From positions 62,001 to 126,000 of the forward strand of contig JAZTWP010000033.1 of the NCBI GenBank assembly GCA_045636025.1: 64,000 bases of DNA. Reading direction: 5' to 3'. Positions within the stretch are counted from its first letter, which is position 1. Every line of letters begins with the position of its first letter. The notes under the pieces were generated by a model that saw nothing but the letters and a program-made list of their open reading frames with translations, searched no databases and was not told where the DNA came from. Positions 35,050 to 43,537 of this stretch are shown piece after piece. A program made the position numbers and the translations under genes. Source of the DNA: UBA1081 sp045636025. GTDB taxonomy: Bacteria > Bacillota > Clostridia > Oscillospirales > Acutalibacteraceae.

Positions 35050-36375
35050 TTACATATTATCAAGAACAGCAGCTCTGTAAATAAGTTCGCCGATAATGTT
35101 TCTTCTGAGCATTTCGATGAACTTCAGGAACATCTCAACGATTGCGGGATATTCGGGATCTTCGGGATAGTAGATCATGCAAGCTTCCATGTTGCCGTCA
35201 TCGCAGACGAAGGGCTGAGAAAGAACGATACCGCCTTCGTTCTTGATCTGGAAACGTACATAAGAACCAATTACATCGCTGTATTCACGAAGATTGATTG
35301 AATCGCCTGTTGCGATAACTTCACCGTCTGCAACCCATTCAACTGTGTAATCTGTTGAAGATTCGATAGTTGCTGAGATTGTGTCTGTTGCTTCGTCAAC
35401 GTCAATTCTTGTAACCTTTGCGTAGTCACCTGTGCCTACGAATTCGTCACCGAGCTCAACCTTTGAATATGTTGAACAAGCAAAGAATGTGCCGTTTTCC
35501 ATAGCTGTACGAAGATTTTCAACATTGTTTTCAGACATAAGCATTATTTCAGCTGTAACGCCGATTGTTGAAAGGACGTGAGAGTCATCGTTTGAGAAGC
35601 CCCAGATAACTCTGCCTCTGGGAACTGTGTACATAAGAAGCTGATCCCAGATAACACGGTCATATCTTGCAACTGTGTCACGCTCGTTGTAAACTTCGAT
35701 ACCGACACAGCTCTTGTATTTCATAAAGATGTCTGCCCAGATCTTGAGGTTTTCGGGATCTTTAGCTCTTGTGATGTCGTGGTGTGCTGCATAGAAGTCA
35801 CCGGGATGATCGATGAAAGAAATACCGCCTGCTGCTTCTGTACCTGCAACGGGACCTTCGTAATCTTCTTCTTTACCCCAGTCGCCCTGGCCGTAACCGC
35901 AGAAGAAACCGTTTACATGGTTCTTTCTCATAACAACACCGTTCATTTCGATGCCGAGAGGTACATCAAGCATACCTCTGCCGTCACGGTCAACACCTGA
36001 AGTGATTTCTGCATATCTTTCAGCACTCATGGGAGTGAGTCTTTTGATATACTGATTGTAACCGATGAGGGGAAGCATTTCGGGCTTTTTGTCCCAGCCC
36101 TGGTTTACAACACCGTGGTCTGTGATTGCAAGAACATCATAGTCCTGAGCATAATACTCTTCAACAACGTCTTTGATGTCCATTTCGCCGTCACTGTAAA
36201 GAGTGTGAGCATGGAGCATTGCCTTATACTGGCCCCATGTATCCCAATCTACTGTTTCATAAGGATTTGTGATTGTGTATTCAACTGTTTCTTCTGCAAA
36301 AACGGGGATTGCTGTAAGCGCAACCATCATAACTGCAAGAAAAGTTGAAAGTACTTTTTTGGAAAATCGTTTCAT
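35050..36375 (-). CDS. Secreted PHP-family phosphoesterase, copy 1
   Basis: 441 residues with a signal peptide ending in IPVFAEE. The PHP metal-site residues are all present: HAHTLYSDGE (His55, His57), LAITDHGVV (Asp86, His87), GIEMN, a HPGD motif and WGFSNDDSH. After the catalytic part (to about 320) comes a small beta domain (VEWVADGEVIATGDSINLRE) and a hydrophobic/basic C-terminal helix (FLKFIEMLRRNIIGELIY). Secreted PHP proteins may remove phosphate from sugars, nucleotides or teichoic-type polymers; the substrate is unknown. The ATG at 36375 has GGGAGGAAA upstream. It is a tandem paralog of the gene at 36549. Confidence 0.88.
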   Translation of the reverse strand: MKRFSKKVLSTFLAVMMVALTAIPVFAEETVEYTITNPYETVDWDTWGQYKAMLHAHTLYSDGEMDIKDVVEEYYAQDYDVLAITDHGVVNQGWDKKPEMLPLIGYNQYIKRLTPMSAERYAEITSGVDRDGRGMLDVPLGIEMNGVVMRKNHVNGFFCGYGQGDWGKEEDYEGPVAGTEAAGGISFIDHPGDFYAAHHDITRAKDPENLKIWADIFMKYKSCVGIEVYNERDTVARYDRVIWDQLLMYTVPRGRVIWGFSNDDSHVLSTIGVTAEIMLMSENNVENLRTAMENGTFFACSTYSKVELGDEFVGTGDYAKVTRIDVDEATDTISATIESSTDYTVEWVADGEVIATGDSINLREYSDVIGSYVRFQIKNEGGIVLSQPFVCDDGNMEACMIYYPEDPEYPAIVEMFLKFIEMLRRNIIGELIYRAAVLDNM

Positions 36376-36404
36376 AAAATTTCCTCCCATAGTTTTATAC
36401 AGTA

Positions 36405-36490
36405 ATTATATCATCATATACTGAAAAATCAACAAATAATAAGATTTTTGATATTGTGCACAATATCAATTATACTTTTATGTACAACTT
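36405..36490 (-). promoter_or_regulatory. Promoter and two palindromic operators of PHP copy 1
   Basis: TTGATT (36432-36427), 16 bases, TATAAT (36410-36405). Upstream lie GATATTGTGCACAATATC, a perfect 18-base palindrome at 36450-36467, and a weaker TTATGTACAACTT near 36479-36490. Their centres are about 26 and 51 bases upstream of the -35. Confidence 0.65.
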
Positions 36491-36515
36491 ATAATACAAA
36501 TCTTGCAAAAAAAAT

Positions 36516-36538
36516 GAAGCTGCCCGTAGGACAGCTTC
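36516..36538 (-). terminator. Terminator of PHP copy 2
   Basis: GAAGCTG and CAGCTTC pair in an imperfect 23-base hairpin followed on the minus strand by ATTTTTTTTG. Confidence 0.88.
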
Positions 36539-36548
36539 TGCTTATTTC

Positions 36549-37868
36549 TTAAAGGAAAAATTCGTCATAAATGAATGCACCGATGATTGTTCTTCTGAGG
36601 AAGAGGTACATTTCATAAAGGAACTGCATAATGGGGTTATCAAATGACTTTTCTTCAGGATATTCGATGATGCAAGCGTCCATATTGCCGTCATCACAAA
36701 CATAAGGCTGTGAAAGAACGATGCCGCCTTCATTCTTAACCTGGAAACGTACATAAGAACCGATTACATCGCTGTAATCACGAAGGTTGATTGAATCGCC
36801 TGTTGCGATAACTTCACCGTCAGCAACCCATTCTACAGTGTACTTGCTTGAAGATGTAAGGTCAACTGAAATTACATCGTTTTCATCGTCAACAGTAACT
36901 CTGTTGATTACTGCGTAATCACCTGTGCCGACAAATTCATCGCCCATTTCATAATGTGCATTCTTTGAGCAGACAAACAGAGTGCCGTTTTCCATAGCTG
37001 TACGGAGATCTTCAACAGTATTTTCGGGCATAAGCATCATATTTGCTGTGTGACCGATGTGATCATCCCAATGTGAGTCGTCGTTACCGAAAGCCCAGAT
37101 AACTCTGCCTCTGGGGATTGTGTACATAAGAAGCTGATCCCAAATAACACGGTCGTGCTTTGAAATTGTATCATCTTCATTGAAAACTTCAAGACCTACA
37201 CAACTTTCGTATGTCATATAGATATTTGCCCAATCACGGAGATTATCGGGATTCTTTGCCTTATTGATATCACCTGCTGCACCGTAGAAGTCACCGGGAT
37301 GGTTGATGAATGAAATACCGCCTGCTTCTTCTGTTGCCTTGATAACTGATTCGTAATCTTCTTCTGTGCCGAGCACACGGTCTCCGGCACCGCAGAAGTA
37401 ACCGTTTACGTGGTTCTTTCTTACAACAAGAGCATTCATTTCAATACCGAGAGGTACATCGAGCATACCTCTGCCGCCTCTGTCTGCACCTGATGTGATT
37501 TCTGCATATCTATCTGCATCCATAGGCTTAAGACTCTTGAAATACTGATTGAAGCTTACGATATCGATCATATCAGGCTTTTTGTCCCAACCCTTGTTTA
37601 CAACACCGTGGTCTGTGATTGCAAGAATATCATAATCGAGAGCATAATATGCTTCTACAACGTCTGTGATATCCATTTCACCGTCACTGTAGAGAGTGTG
37701 TGTATGAAGCTGAGCCTTGTATGTTTCCCATACGTCCCAATCAACTGTTGCGTAAGGATCTGTAATTGTGTATTCAACTGTTTCTTCTGCAAAAACGGGG
37801 ATTGCTGAGAATGCAACCATCAGAACTGCAAGAAAAGTTGAAATAAGTTTTTTTGAGAATGATTTCAT
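36549..37868 (-). CDS. Secreted PHP-family phosphoesterase, copy 2
   Basis: 439 residues, clearly homologous to copy 1 throughout (identical SINLR, DVIGSYVRFQ, GGIVLSQP blocks). The signal peptide is MKSFSKKLISTFLAVLMVAF... and the metal residues are intact: HTHTLYSDGEM, LAITDHGVV, GIEMNALV, NHPGDFYG, FGNDDSHW. The C-terminal helix differs in detail (FLYEMYLFLRRTIIGAFIY) but keeps the RR-TIIG/RR-NIIG core. The ATG is preceded by GGAGGACAGGTT. Differences cluster in the middle and at the C-terminus, which suggests diverged substrates or partners. Confidence 0.88.
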   Translation of the reverse strand: MKSFSKKLISTFLAVLMVAFSAIPVFAEETVEYTITDPYATVDWDVWETYKAQLHTHTLYSDGEMDITDVVEAYYALDYDILAITDHGVVNKGWDKKPDMIDIVSFNQYFKSLKPMDADRYAEITSGADRGGRGMLDVPLGIEMNALVVRKNHVNGYFCGAGDRVLGTEEDYESVIKATEEAGGISFINHPGDFYGAAGDINKAKNPDNLRDWANIYMTYESCVGLEVFNEDDTISKHDRVIWDQLLMYTIPRGRVIWAFGNDDSHWDDHIGHTANMMLMPENTVEDLRTAMENGTLFVCSKNAHYEMGDEFVGTGDYAVINRVTVDDENDVISVDLTSSSKYTVEWVADGEVIATGDSINLRDYSDVIGSYVRFQVKNEGGIVLSQPYVCDDGNMDACIIEYPEEKSFDNPIMQFLYEMYLFLRRTIIGAFIYDEFFL

Positions 37869-37897
37869 AACCTGTCCTCCGTTATTTTTATGAATAC

Positions 37898-37983
37898 ATT
37901 ATATCATTATATATTATAAAATCAATATTAAAAACCATTTTATTACATTATGCACAATAGTAAAAGCTGATTTTTGTGCACAA
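37898..37983 (-). promoter_or_regulatory. Promoter and two palindromic operators of PHP copy 2
   Basis: TTGATT (37925-37920), 16 bases, TATAAT (37903-37898). Upstream are ATTATGCACAATA (centre near 37952) and TTGTGCACAA (37974-37983), about 27 and 53 bases before the -35. The layout matches copy 1. Confidence 0.65.
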
Positions 37984-37992
37984 CAAAAAAAA

Positions 37993-38016
37993 GAAGACTG
38001 CCATATGACAGTCTTC
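37993..38016 (-). terminator. Terminator of purC
   Basis: GAAGACTG and CAGTCTTC pair around CCATATGA, with TTTTTTTTG following on the minus strand. Confidence 0.88.
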
Positions 38017-38031
38017 CTGAGTTTATTGTGA

Positions 38032-38715
38032 TTATCTGTTAAGGATAAGCTTTGTGAGTTCAACGGGATCAACAATTGTGCCATCCTTATAAACACGCAT
38101 ATTACCTGATGCGATTTCGTCGATAAGGATAACTTCGTCATTGTTGTAACCGAATTCAAACTTGATATCCCAGAGATCAAGACCGATTGACTTGAGGTCA
38201 TCAGCAACGATCTTTGTGATTTTGAGTGTCTGTTCCTTCATGCTTTCGAACATAGCAGGAGTCATAACACCGAGAGCTGCAAGACCTTCACCTGTAACAA
38301 GGGGATCGCCGAGAGCATCGTTCTTAAATGTGCATTCAACGTAACCGCCTTCAAGAACAGTACCGTCTGCAATATATTCACCGTATCTTCTGATGAAGCT
38401 GCCTGTAGCAACAAGACGGCAGATTACTTCAAGACCGTGACCGAATACTTTACCGGGAAGAACTTCCATTGTTGCATCATCAAGATTTGCACCTACATAG
38501 TGAGTCTTGATGCCGGCCTTCTTAAGAAGTTCGAAGTAGTGGATTGATGTTTCAAGATTAGCTCTGCCGATACCTTCAATTGTAAGACCAACAGTATTTT
38601 CACCGGGATCAAACACACCGTCTTTGCCTGTGCAATCGTCTTTGAACTTGAGCATTACATTGCCGTTTTCAAGAGAATATACGTCTTTTGTTTTGCCTTC
38701 ATAAATTTTTGTCAT
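38032..38715 (-). CDS. purC: SAICAR synthetase
   Basis: 227 residues. PurC joins aspartate to CAIR with ATP in purine synthesis. Signatures: KIYEGKTKDVY at the start, EVICRLVATGSFIRRYG, and GLDLWDIKFEFGY with ILIDEIASGNMRVY near the end. The ATG at 38715 follows AAAGGAGTGCTTAAA; an in-frame start three codons earlier lacks a ribosome site. It stands alone, apart from any purine operon, and the 219 bases upstream show no purine riboswitch that I can see. Confidence 0.96.
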   Translation of the reverse strand: MTKIYEGKTKDVYSLENGNVMLKFKDDCTGKDGVFDPGENTVGLTIEGIGRANLETSIHYFELLKKAGIKTHYVGANLDDATMEVLPGKVFGHGLEVICRLVATGSFIRRYGEYIADGTVLEGGYVECTFKNDALGDPLVTGEGLAALGVMTPAMFESMKEQTLKITKIVADDLKSIGLDLWDIKFEFGYNNDEVILIDEIASGNMRVYKDGTIVDPVELTKLILNR

Positions 38716-38868
38716 TTTAAGCACTCCTTTGTCTGAGTTAAAAACAGTATTATTTTAGCACCATTTTTTTGATTTGTACAGTATTTTTTTATATTTTTTT
38801 TGCATTTGTGTTATTTTACATTTTTTGTTGGAAGATATATTTCTAATTTGTTAAAAAAACAACAATAA

Positions 38869-38897
38869 AACGGTAACCTGACCTGCAGATTACCGTT
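38869..38897 (-). terminator. Terminator of ackA
   Basis: AACGGTAATCTGCAGG/CAGGTTACCGTT hairpin on the minus strand followed by TTATTGTTGTTTTTTT. Confidence 0.75.
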
Positions 38898-38934
38898 TAT
38901 AAGCACTTATTCTGTTACCGTTATAATCGATTGA

Positions 38935-40146
38935 TCAACCGAGAACTTTTTCTACAATTTCCTTTGTATCTCTTGCAATCATAAGTTCTTCGTTTGTGGG
39001 GATAACGTAAATCTTTACAGTTGAATCAGGACCTGAAAGTTCGCCGCCTACACCTCTGATTGCCTTGGAATTTTCTTCTTCATTGAATGTAACACCAAGG
39101 TAAGCAAAGCTCTCAATTACGTTCTTACGGAGTGCCTGTGAGTTTTCACCGATACCGCCTGTGAATACGATTGCGTCAACGCCCTGCATTGCTGCAATGT
39201 ACTGACCGATGTACTTTCTGATCTGATACCACTGCATTCTTCTTGCAAGGTCAGCTCTCTTGTTGCCTTCGTTTGCTTCTCTCTGAATATCTCTGTCATC
39301 GCTGAAGCCGCCTGAGATACCCCAGATACCTGACTTCTTGTTGAGAATTGTATCGATTTCTGCTGCTGAGAGACCTTCTTTTTCCTGAATGAATGTAACA
39401 ACAGAAGGATCAAGATTACCTGAACGTGTACCCATTACGAAACCGTCAAGAGGAGTAAGACCCATTGATGTGTCAATAACCTTACCGTCTTTGATAGCTG
39501 TGATTGATGAACCGTTGCCGAGGTGACAAGTGATGAGTTTGATATCCTTGAGATCCTTGCCCATAATCTTTGCACATTCACCGCTTACATACTTGTGTGA
39601 TGTACCGTGGAAACCGTAACGACGGATCTGATACTTCTCATAATATTCATAAGGAATACCGAACATATAAGCTTCTTCGGGCATGCTTGAATGGAATGCG
39701 TTATCAAAAACAGCAACTTCGGGAACATCTTTGCCGAAGATTTCCATACAAGCGTCGATACCCTGAATGTTTGCGGGATTATGAAGAGGAGCAAGGTCAC
39801 AAAGGCTTTCGATACCCTTTATAACTTCATCTGTGATAAGTGTGCTTTCTTTATAGATAGCGCCGCCCTGAACAACTCTGTGGCCGATTGCACCGATTTC
39901 TGAAAGACTGTCAATAACTTTTGTTTCACCTGTTGTAAGAGCTTCTTTAACAACAAGGAAAGCTTCTGTATGATTTGCCATTGCAACTTCTTTTTCAAAC
40001 TTGCCCTTTTCTGTCTTTATTTCAAATTCACCCATTTCAGCACCAACTCTGCCACAGGTACCCTTTGCAATAACAACTTCTCCGTCCATATCAATAAGCT
40101 GGAATTTGAGAGAAGAACTTCCGGCATTGATAACAAAAATTTTCAT
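38935..40146 (-). CDS. ackA: Acetate kinase
   Basis: 403 residues. AckA converts acetyl phosphate and ADP to acetate and ATP, the energy-yielding end of fermentation. ASKHA-fold signatures: VINAGSSSLKFQL, RRYGFHGTSHKYVS, TCHLGNGSS, DTSMGLTPLDGFVMGTRSG and VFTGGIGENSQALR. The ATG has GGAGGTAAAAACT upstream. No pta gene is adjacent. It is divergent from tmcAL with overlapping promoters. Confidence 0.98.
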   Translation of the reverse strand: MKIFVINAGSSSLKFQLIDMDGEVVIAKGTCGRVGAEMGEFEIKTEKGKFEKEVAMANHTEAFLVVKEALTTGETKVIDSLSEIGAIGHRVVQGGAIYKESTLITDEVIKGIESLCDLAPLHNPANIQGIDACMEIFGKDVPEVAVFDNAFHSSMPEEAYMFGIPYEYYEKYQIRRYGFHGTSHKYVSGECAKIMGKDLKDIKLITCHLGNGSSITAIKDGKVIDTSMGLTPLDGFVMGTRSGNLDPSVVTFIQEKEGLSAAEIDTILNKKSGIWGISGGFSDDRDIQREANEGNKRADLARRMQWYQIRKYIGQYIAAMQGVDAIVFTGGIGENSQALRKNVIESFAYLGVTFNEEENSKAIRGVGGELSGPDSTVKIYVIPTNEELMIARDTKEIVEKVLG

Positions 40147-40173
40147 AGTTTTTACCTCCGAAAAAAATACTTC

Positions 40174-40202
40174 TTGATACTTTTCATCTAATGATATATT
40201 AT
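40174..40202 (+). promoter_or_regulatory. Promoter of tmcAL
   Basis: TTGATA (40174-40179), 17 bases, TATTAT (40197-40202). The -10 lies on top of the ackA -10 on the other strand. Confidence 0.7.
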
Positions 40203-40226
40203 ATACTTATGAACCGAATTTTTCAA
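40198..40226 (-). promoter_or_regulatory. Promoter of ackA
   Basis: TTGAAA (40226-40221), 17 bases, TATAAT (40203-40198). Confidence 0.75.
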
Positions 40227-40255
40227 CATATTTTTGAAAGGATATTAAAAAAAAT

Positions 40256-41464
40256 ATGAAAGTTACCGCCATTGTTGCAGAATACAATCCGTTTCACAAC
40301 GGTCACAAGTATCATATTGAAGAAACACGCAAAAAAACCGATGATTCTTTCATAATGGCTATTATGTCAGGTAATTTTGTGCAAAGAGGCGAACCTGCGA
40401 TTCTTGAAAAACGCAAAAGAGCGGAAATAGCTCTCAGAAACGGCGCAGACCTTGTTGTTGAGCTTCCTACGCCCTGGGCAACGGCTTCTGCGGAAAGATT
40501 TGCAAGAGGAGCAATTTATATTGCACATCAGGCAGGTATTGTTGATAATCTTTCATTCGGTTGTGAAGATGATGACATTCAGACCCTTGAACAGATTGCA
40601 AGGGTGCTCAGCGATAATGTCTACAGCAGAGAAATAAAAAAATATTATGACGATAATCTTTGTTCATACCCCGAAGCAAGAGCTGCCGTGGTGAGTGAAA
40701 TTCTCGGCAAAGACTGCACAAAGCTTATGATGAAGCCGAATAACATTCTTGGCATTGAATACCTCAAGGCAATACGCTCTTTCAGGTCAGACATAACCCC
40801 CGTTGGGATAAAAAGAAATTCTGTAGGTCACGACAGTGCATCAGCACGCAACAATATGACCTCTGCAATGAACATAAGAAATCTTATAAAAACAGGTAAG
40901 GACTATTCTCTTTTTGTGCCTGAAAACAGCGCTTCTGTTTTTAATGAAAGTATTGAAAACAACACATTCCCTGCGCTTTACGGAAATCTTGAAACAGCTA
41001 TTCTTGCACATCTGAGAAAAATGCGTCCCTCTGATTTTGCCGATGTGCCTGATGTGGCTGAAGGCATTGAACACCGCATTATTGACGCAGTTAAAACATC
41101 TTCTTCTCTCAGTGAACTTTTTGATAAAGTAAAAACAAAAAGATATACTCATTCACGCATCAGAAGAATCATTCTGTCTTCTTTCCTCGGCATAAGAACT
41201 GAAGATGTTGTTTCGCTTCCGCCTTATATACGAGTGCTCGGACTCAATGACAACGGCAGATTGATGCTCAGAGAGATGAAAAACAAATATTTTGTGCCCG
41301 TAATTATGAAATACTCAGATGTAAAGTATCTTGATGATACGGCAAAAAGAATATTTATGCTTGAATCAACAATTACAGACCTTTACAATCTCTGTCTGCC
41401 CGGAATACGCCCCTGTGGTACAGATATGACTGATGAAATAGTCTATATTGAAAATACGGATTAA
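40256..41464 (+). CDS. tmcAL: tRNA(Met) cytidine acetate ligase
   Basis: 402 residues. TmcAL (YlbM) activates acetate with ATP and acetylates the wobble cytidine of elongator tRNA-Met. The nucleotidyltransferase-like N-terminus carries VAEYNPFHNGHKYHI, SGNFVQRGEPAI and ADLVVELPTPWATASAERFA; PVGIKRNSVGHDSASARN and SHSRIRRI-type motifs follow later (here YTHSRIRRIIL). Standing divergent from ackA, the acetate producer, it uses the same metabolite. The ATG codon at 40256 has AAAGGATATT upstream. Confidence 0.95.
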   Translation: MKVTAIVAEYNPFHNGHKYHIEETRKKTDDSFIMAIMSGNFVQRGEPAILEKRKRAEIALRNGADLVVELPTPWATASAERFARGAIYIAHQAGIVDNLSFGCEDDDIQTLEQIARVLSDNVYSREIKKYYDDNLCSYPEARAAVVSEILGKDCTKLMMKPNNILGIEYLKAIRSFRSDITPVGIKRNSVGHDSASARNNMTSAMNIRNLIKTGKDYSLFVPENSASVFNESIENNTFPALYGNLETAILAHLRKMRPSDFADVPDVAEGIEHRIIDAVKTSSSLSELFDKVKTKRYTHSRIRRIILSSFLGIRTEDVVSLPPYIRVLGLNDNGRLMLREMKNKYFVPVIMKYSDVKYLDDTAKRIFMLESTITDLYNLCLPGIRPCGTDMTDEIVYIENTD

Positions 41465-41466
41465 AA

Positions 41467-41488
41467 AAACAGCCTCATAGGGCTGTTT
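41467..41488. terminator. Bidirectional terminator between tmcAL and PHP
   Basis: AAAACAGCC and GGCTGTTTT pair around TCATAG, with A and T runs on the two sides. Confidence 0.88.
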
Positions 41489-41499
41489 TTATCTTTTTA

Positions 41500-42180
41500 T
41501 CAGGTATTGCCGAATTCTTCACCTATGAGCTCATAGTCTCCGCTTCTGAGAATACGAAGAAGGTCATCGTTTGTTTTTATGGGTTCATTTGTTATGATTC
41601 CACCCTGAGCAAGATTTTTAGGTCTGTGAAAATCACTTCCGCTGATTTTTATCTGCATTTTATTTTCATTTACCCAATCCATTGCCTTTTTATTGCGAAC
41701 AATGTCTGTTTTGCCGTTGTGCACCTCTGCACCGTCAAGATAACGGGGTGATGTTCTTATCATCCATTCTCTGAAAGGGTGTGCCTGAACAACAATCATA
41801 TTATTTTTCTTAGCAAGTTCATAAAACTTTTTAGGATATATTTTCATAAGATTGCCGTTGTTTCTGAGGAAATCTTCTGTAACACCGTAAACAAGATAAT
41901 CGTTTGCTGTGGCATAATATCTGATTTCCATACCCAGAAGCACGGTAAAATCATCATCTGCAGCTCTGAGTGCTTCTTTGTAACCGCTTATATAAAAATC
42001 CACAACAGTCTGAGGACGTGCAACAACATTCGGCTTATATGTCATCGGTGAATAGTGGTCTGTAATAACGATGCCGTTATAACCCGCATCCTTATACATT
42101 TTAACTATTTCAGCCGCAGGAACCTGACCGCAGAGACTGACTTCCTTTGTGTGGCAATGAAGTTCGTATTTATATTTCAT
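41500..42180 (-). CDS. Cytoplasmic PHP-domain metal-dependent phosphoesterase
   Basis: 226 residues, no signal peptide. PHP ligands are seen in YELHCHTKEVS, GIVITDHYSP, LGMEIRYYA, VQAHPFREW and SGSDFHRPKN. The family contains histidinol phosphatases, nucleotide and cyclic-nucleotide phosphoesterases; no specific substrate can be read. It is unrelated in detail to the two secreted PHP proteins. The ATG at 42180 follows AGGAGTGATGAA. It is divergent from the sigma factor gene, with 132 bases between. Confidence 0.85.
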   Translation of the reverse strand: MKYKYELHCHTKEVSLCGQVPAAEIVKMYKDAGYNGIVITDHYSPMTYKPNVVARPQTVVDFYISGYKEALRAADDDFTVLLGMEIRYYATANDYLVYGVTEDFLRNNGNLMKIYPKKFYELAKKNNMIVVQAHPFREWMIRTSPRYLDGAEVHNGKTDIVRNKKAMDWVNENKMQIKISGSDFHRPKNLAQGGIITNEPIKTNDDLLRILRSGDYELIGEEFGNT

Positions 42181-42312
42181 TTCATCACTCCTGACGGGTA
42201 TTTTATCAGATTTTTCCAATTCGGTCAACCTGAAAAAAATTAAAAAATTTTTTATTTCTTTGTAACCGTTTCTGTATTTATAATTGTATATATATTGAAG
42301 GCAGGAAAAGAT

Positions 42313-42870
42313 ATGTTGTTTTTTTACCTTTCCGTAATAGACGGAGAAACAGAAAAACTTACATTTGAATACTATTATGTAACATACCGTAAACAGATGT
42401 ATTGTGCGGCAAAGTCAGTTGTAAAAAATGAATCTGACGCTGAAGATGCCGTACACAATGCATTTTTGGGAATTGCAAAGCACATTGATGTGTTGCTCTC
42501 TGCCGATGAGGACAAGGCAAAATGTTACTGCATAAAAGCTGCAAAAAATGCGGCTCTTAACATTGCGCGCAAAAACAGCCGTGCGAACGATTTTCTTAAC
42601 ATTGATGACCTTTATGATGTGGCAGACGAGAAGTCTTTTGAGGAAATTCTTAATTCTGCTGATTACAGAAATGTTATTGAAATTATACGGGATATGGATG
42701 ATGTCTACCGTGATGTGCTGTATCTGCGATATGTTACGGATATGCCTGTCAAAAAAATTGCTGATGTGCTGGACAGAAAAGAATCCACGGTAAAACAGCA
42801 ATTGGTAAGGGGTAAAAAAATTCTTATTTCTGCACTTTCAGAGGAGGTGATGACTGCAGATGGCAAGTGA
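42313..42870 (+). CDS. ECF-type RNA polymerase sigma factor
   Basis: 185 residues. Region 2 is seen in MYCAAKSVVKNESDAEDAVH followed by NAFLGIAKHID, and region 4 in VLYLRYVTDMPVKKIADVLD with the helix-turn-helix end KESTVKQQLVRGKKIL. The ATG at 42313 is preceded by CAGGAAAAG. It overlaps the anti-sigma gene by 11 bases, the normal sigma/anti-sigma arrangement. TGTAACC at 42261 upstream could be part of a self-recognised -35 element, though a TATAAT at 42279 makes a vegetative promoter equally possible. Confidence 0.9.
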   Translation: MLFFYLSVIDGETEKLTFEYYYVTYRKQMYCAAKSVVKNESDAEDAVHNAFLGIAKHIDVLLSADEDKAKCYCIKAAKNAALNIARKNSRANDFLNIDDLYDVADEKSFEEILNSADYRNVIEIIRDMDDVYRDVLYLRYVTDMPVKKIADVLDRKESTVKQQLVRGKKILISALSEEVMTADGK

Positions 42871-43537
42871 AGTTTTGAAGAGAGCGCTGATTGAATCTGC
42901 TCAGGAGGAGTTTTTTAATATAAATCTTGCTTGTGAAAATGAAAAATGGGAACCGTCCGTAATGTTCTTAAAACAGATGGATGAGCTGTTGCAGAAAACT
43001 CAGCACCGCAAAAAACATAATATAAAATATGCATTACTTGCGGCAGCAGTCATCTTCCTTTTTTCTGCAATCTCAGTTTTATCTGTTGCTCAGGTAAGAG
43101 AAAAAGTTATAAACATCTTCAAAGAATATTATTACACTCATTTTGAAATGGAATACGGTTATGAAAACGCAGGTGACATTATAACAGGTCAGGGAATTGA
43201 AGAACCATTCGCTTTCACCATTATTCCTGACGGATACAGTCAGGTAAGCAAAACTCAGAATGAACATTCTGTTATAACCGTGTATGAAAACGCACAGGAA
43301 AACAGCATCATTCTTTCTCAGGGTGACGGAATGACAAAAAGCAGTGTTGATGCTGAAAGACTTGAAAAAACAGAAATTGTCAGAAGCGGAATTGTGTATG
43401 AAGTTTATTCGGAAGAGGGATATCTTCTGATTCTGTGGAATACCGATAAATACACATTCAGCATTGACCATTTCGGTGAATTGTCTGCCGAATATCTCAT
43501 TGATATGGCTGAAACTATGCGAGGTGGAAAATTATGA
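42860..43537 (+). CDS. Membrane anti-sigma factor with DUF4367-like sensor domain
   Basis: 225 residues: a cytosolic part of about 50 residues, one membrane helix (YALLAAAVIFLFSAISVLSV), and an outside domain with FTIIPDGYSQVSKTQNEHS, IILSQGDGMTKSSVDAE and a WNTDKYTFSIDHFGELSAEY ending, as in DUF4367 proteins encoded beside ECF sigma factors. It should hold the sigma factor at the membrane until a signal arrives. GAGGAGGTGA precedes the ATG. It overlaps the first dockerin gene by 4 bases. Confidence 0.85.
   Translation: MASEVLKRALIESAQEEFFNINLACENEKWEPSVMFLKQMDELLQKTQHRKKHNIKYALLAAAVIFLFSAISVLSVAQVREKVINIFKEYYYTHFEMEYGYENAGDIITGQGIEEPFAFTIIPDGYSQVSKTQNEHSVITVYENAQENSIILSQGDGMTKSSVDAERLEKTEIVRSGIVYEVYSEEGYLLILWNTDKYTFSIDHFGELSAEYLIDMAETMRGGKL

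Noticed and set aside
38716..38934. Purine riboswitch ahead of purC
   Set aside because: I looked for the conserved purine aptamer loops and found none; the region is plain AT-rich sequence with the ackA terminator.
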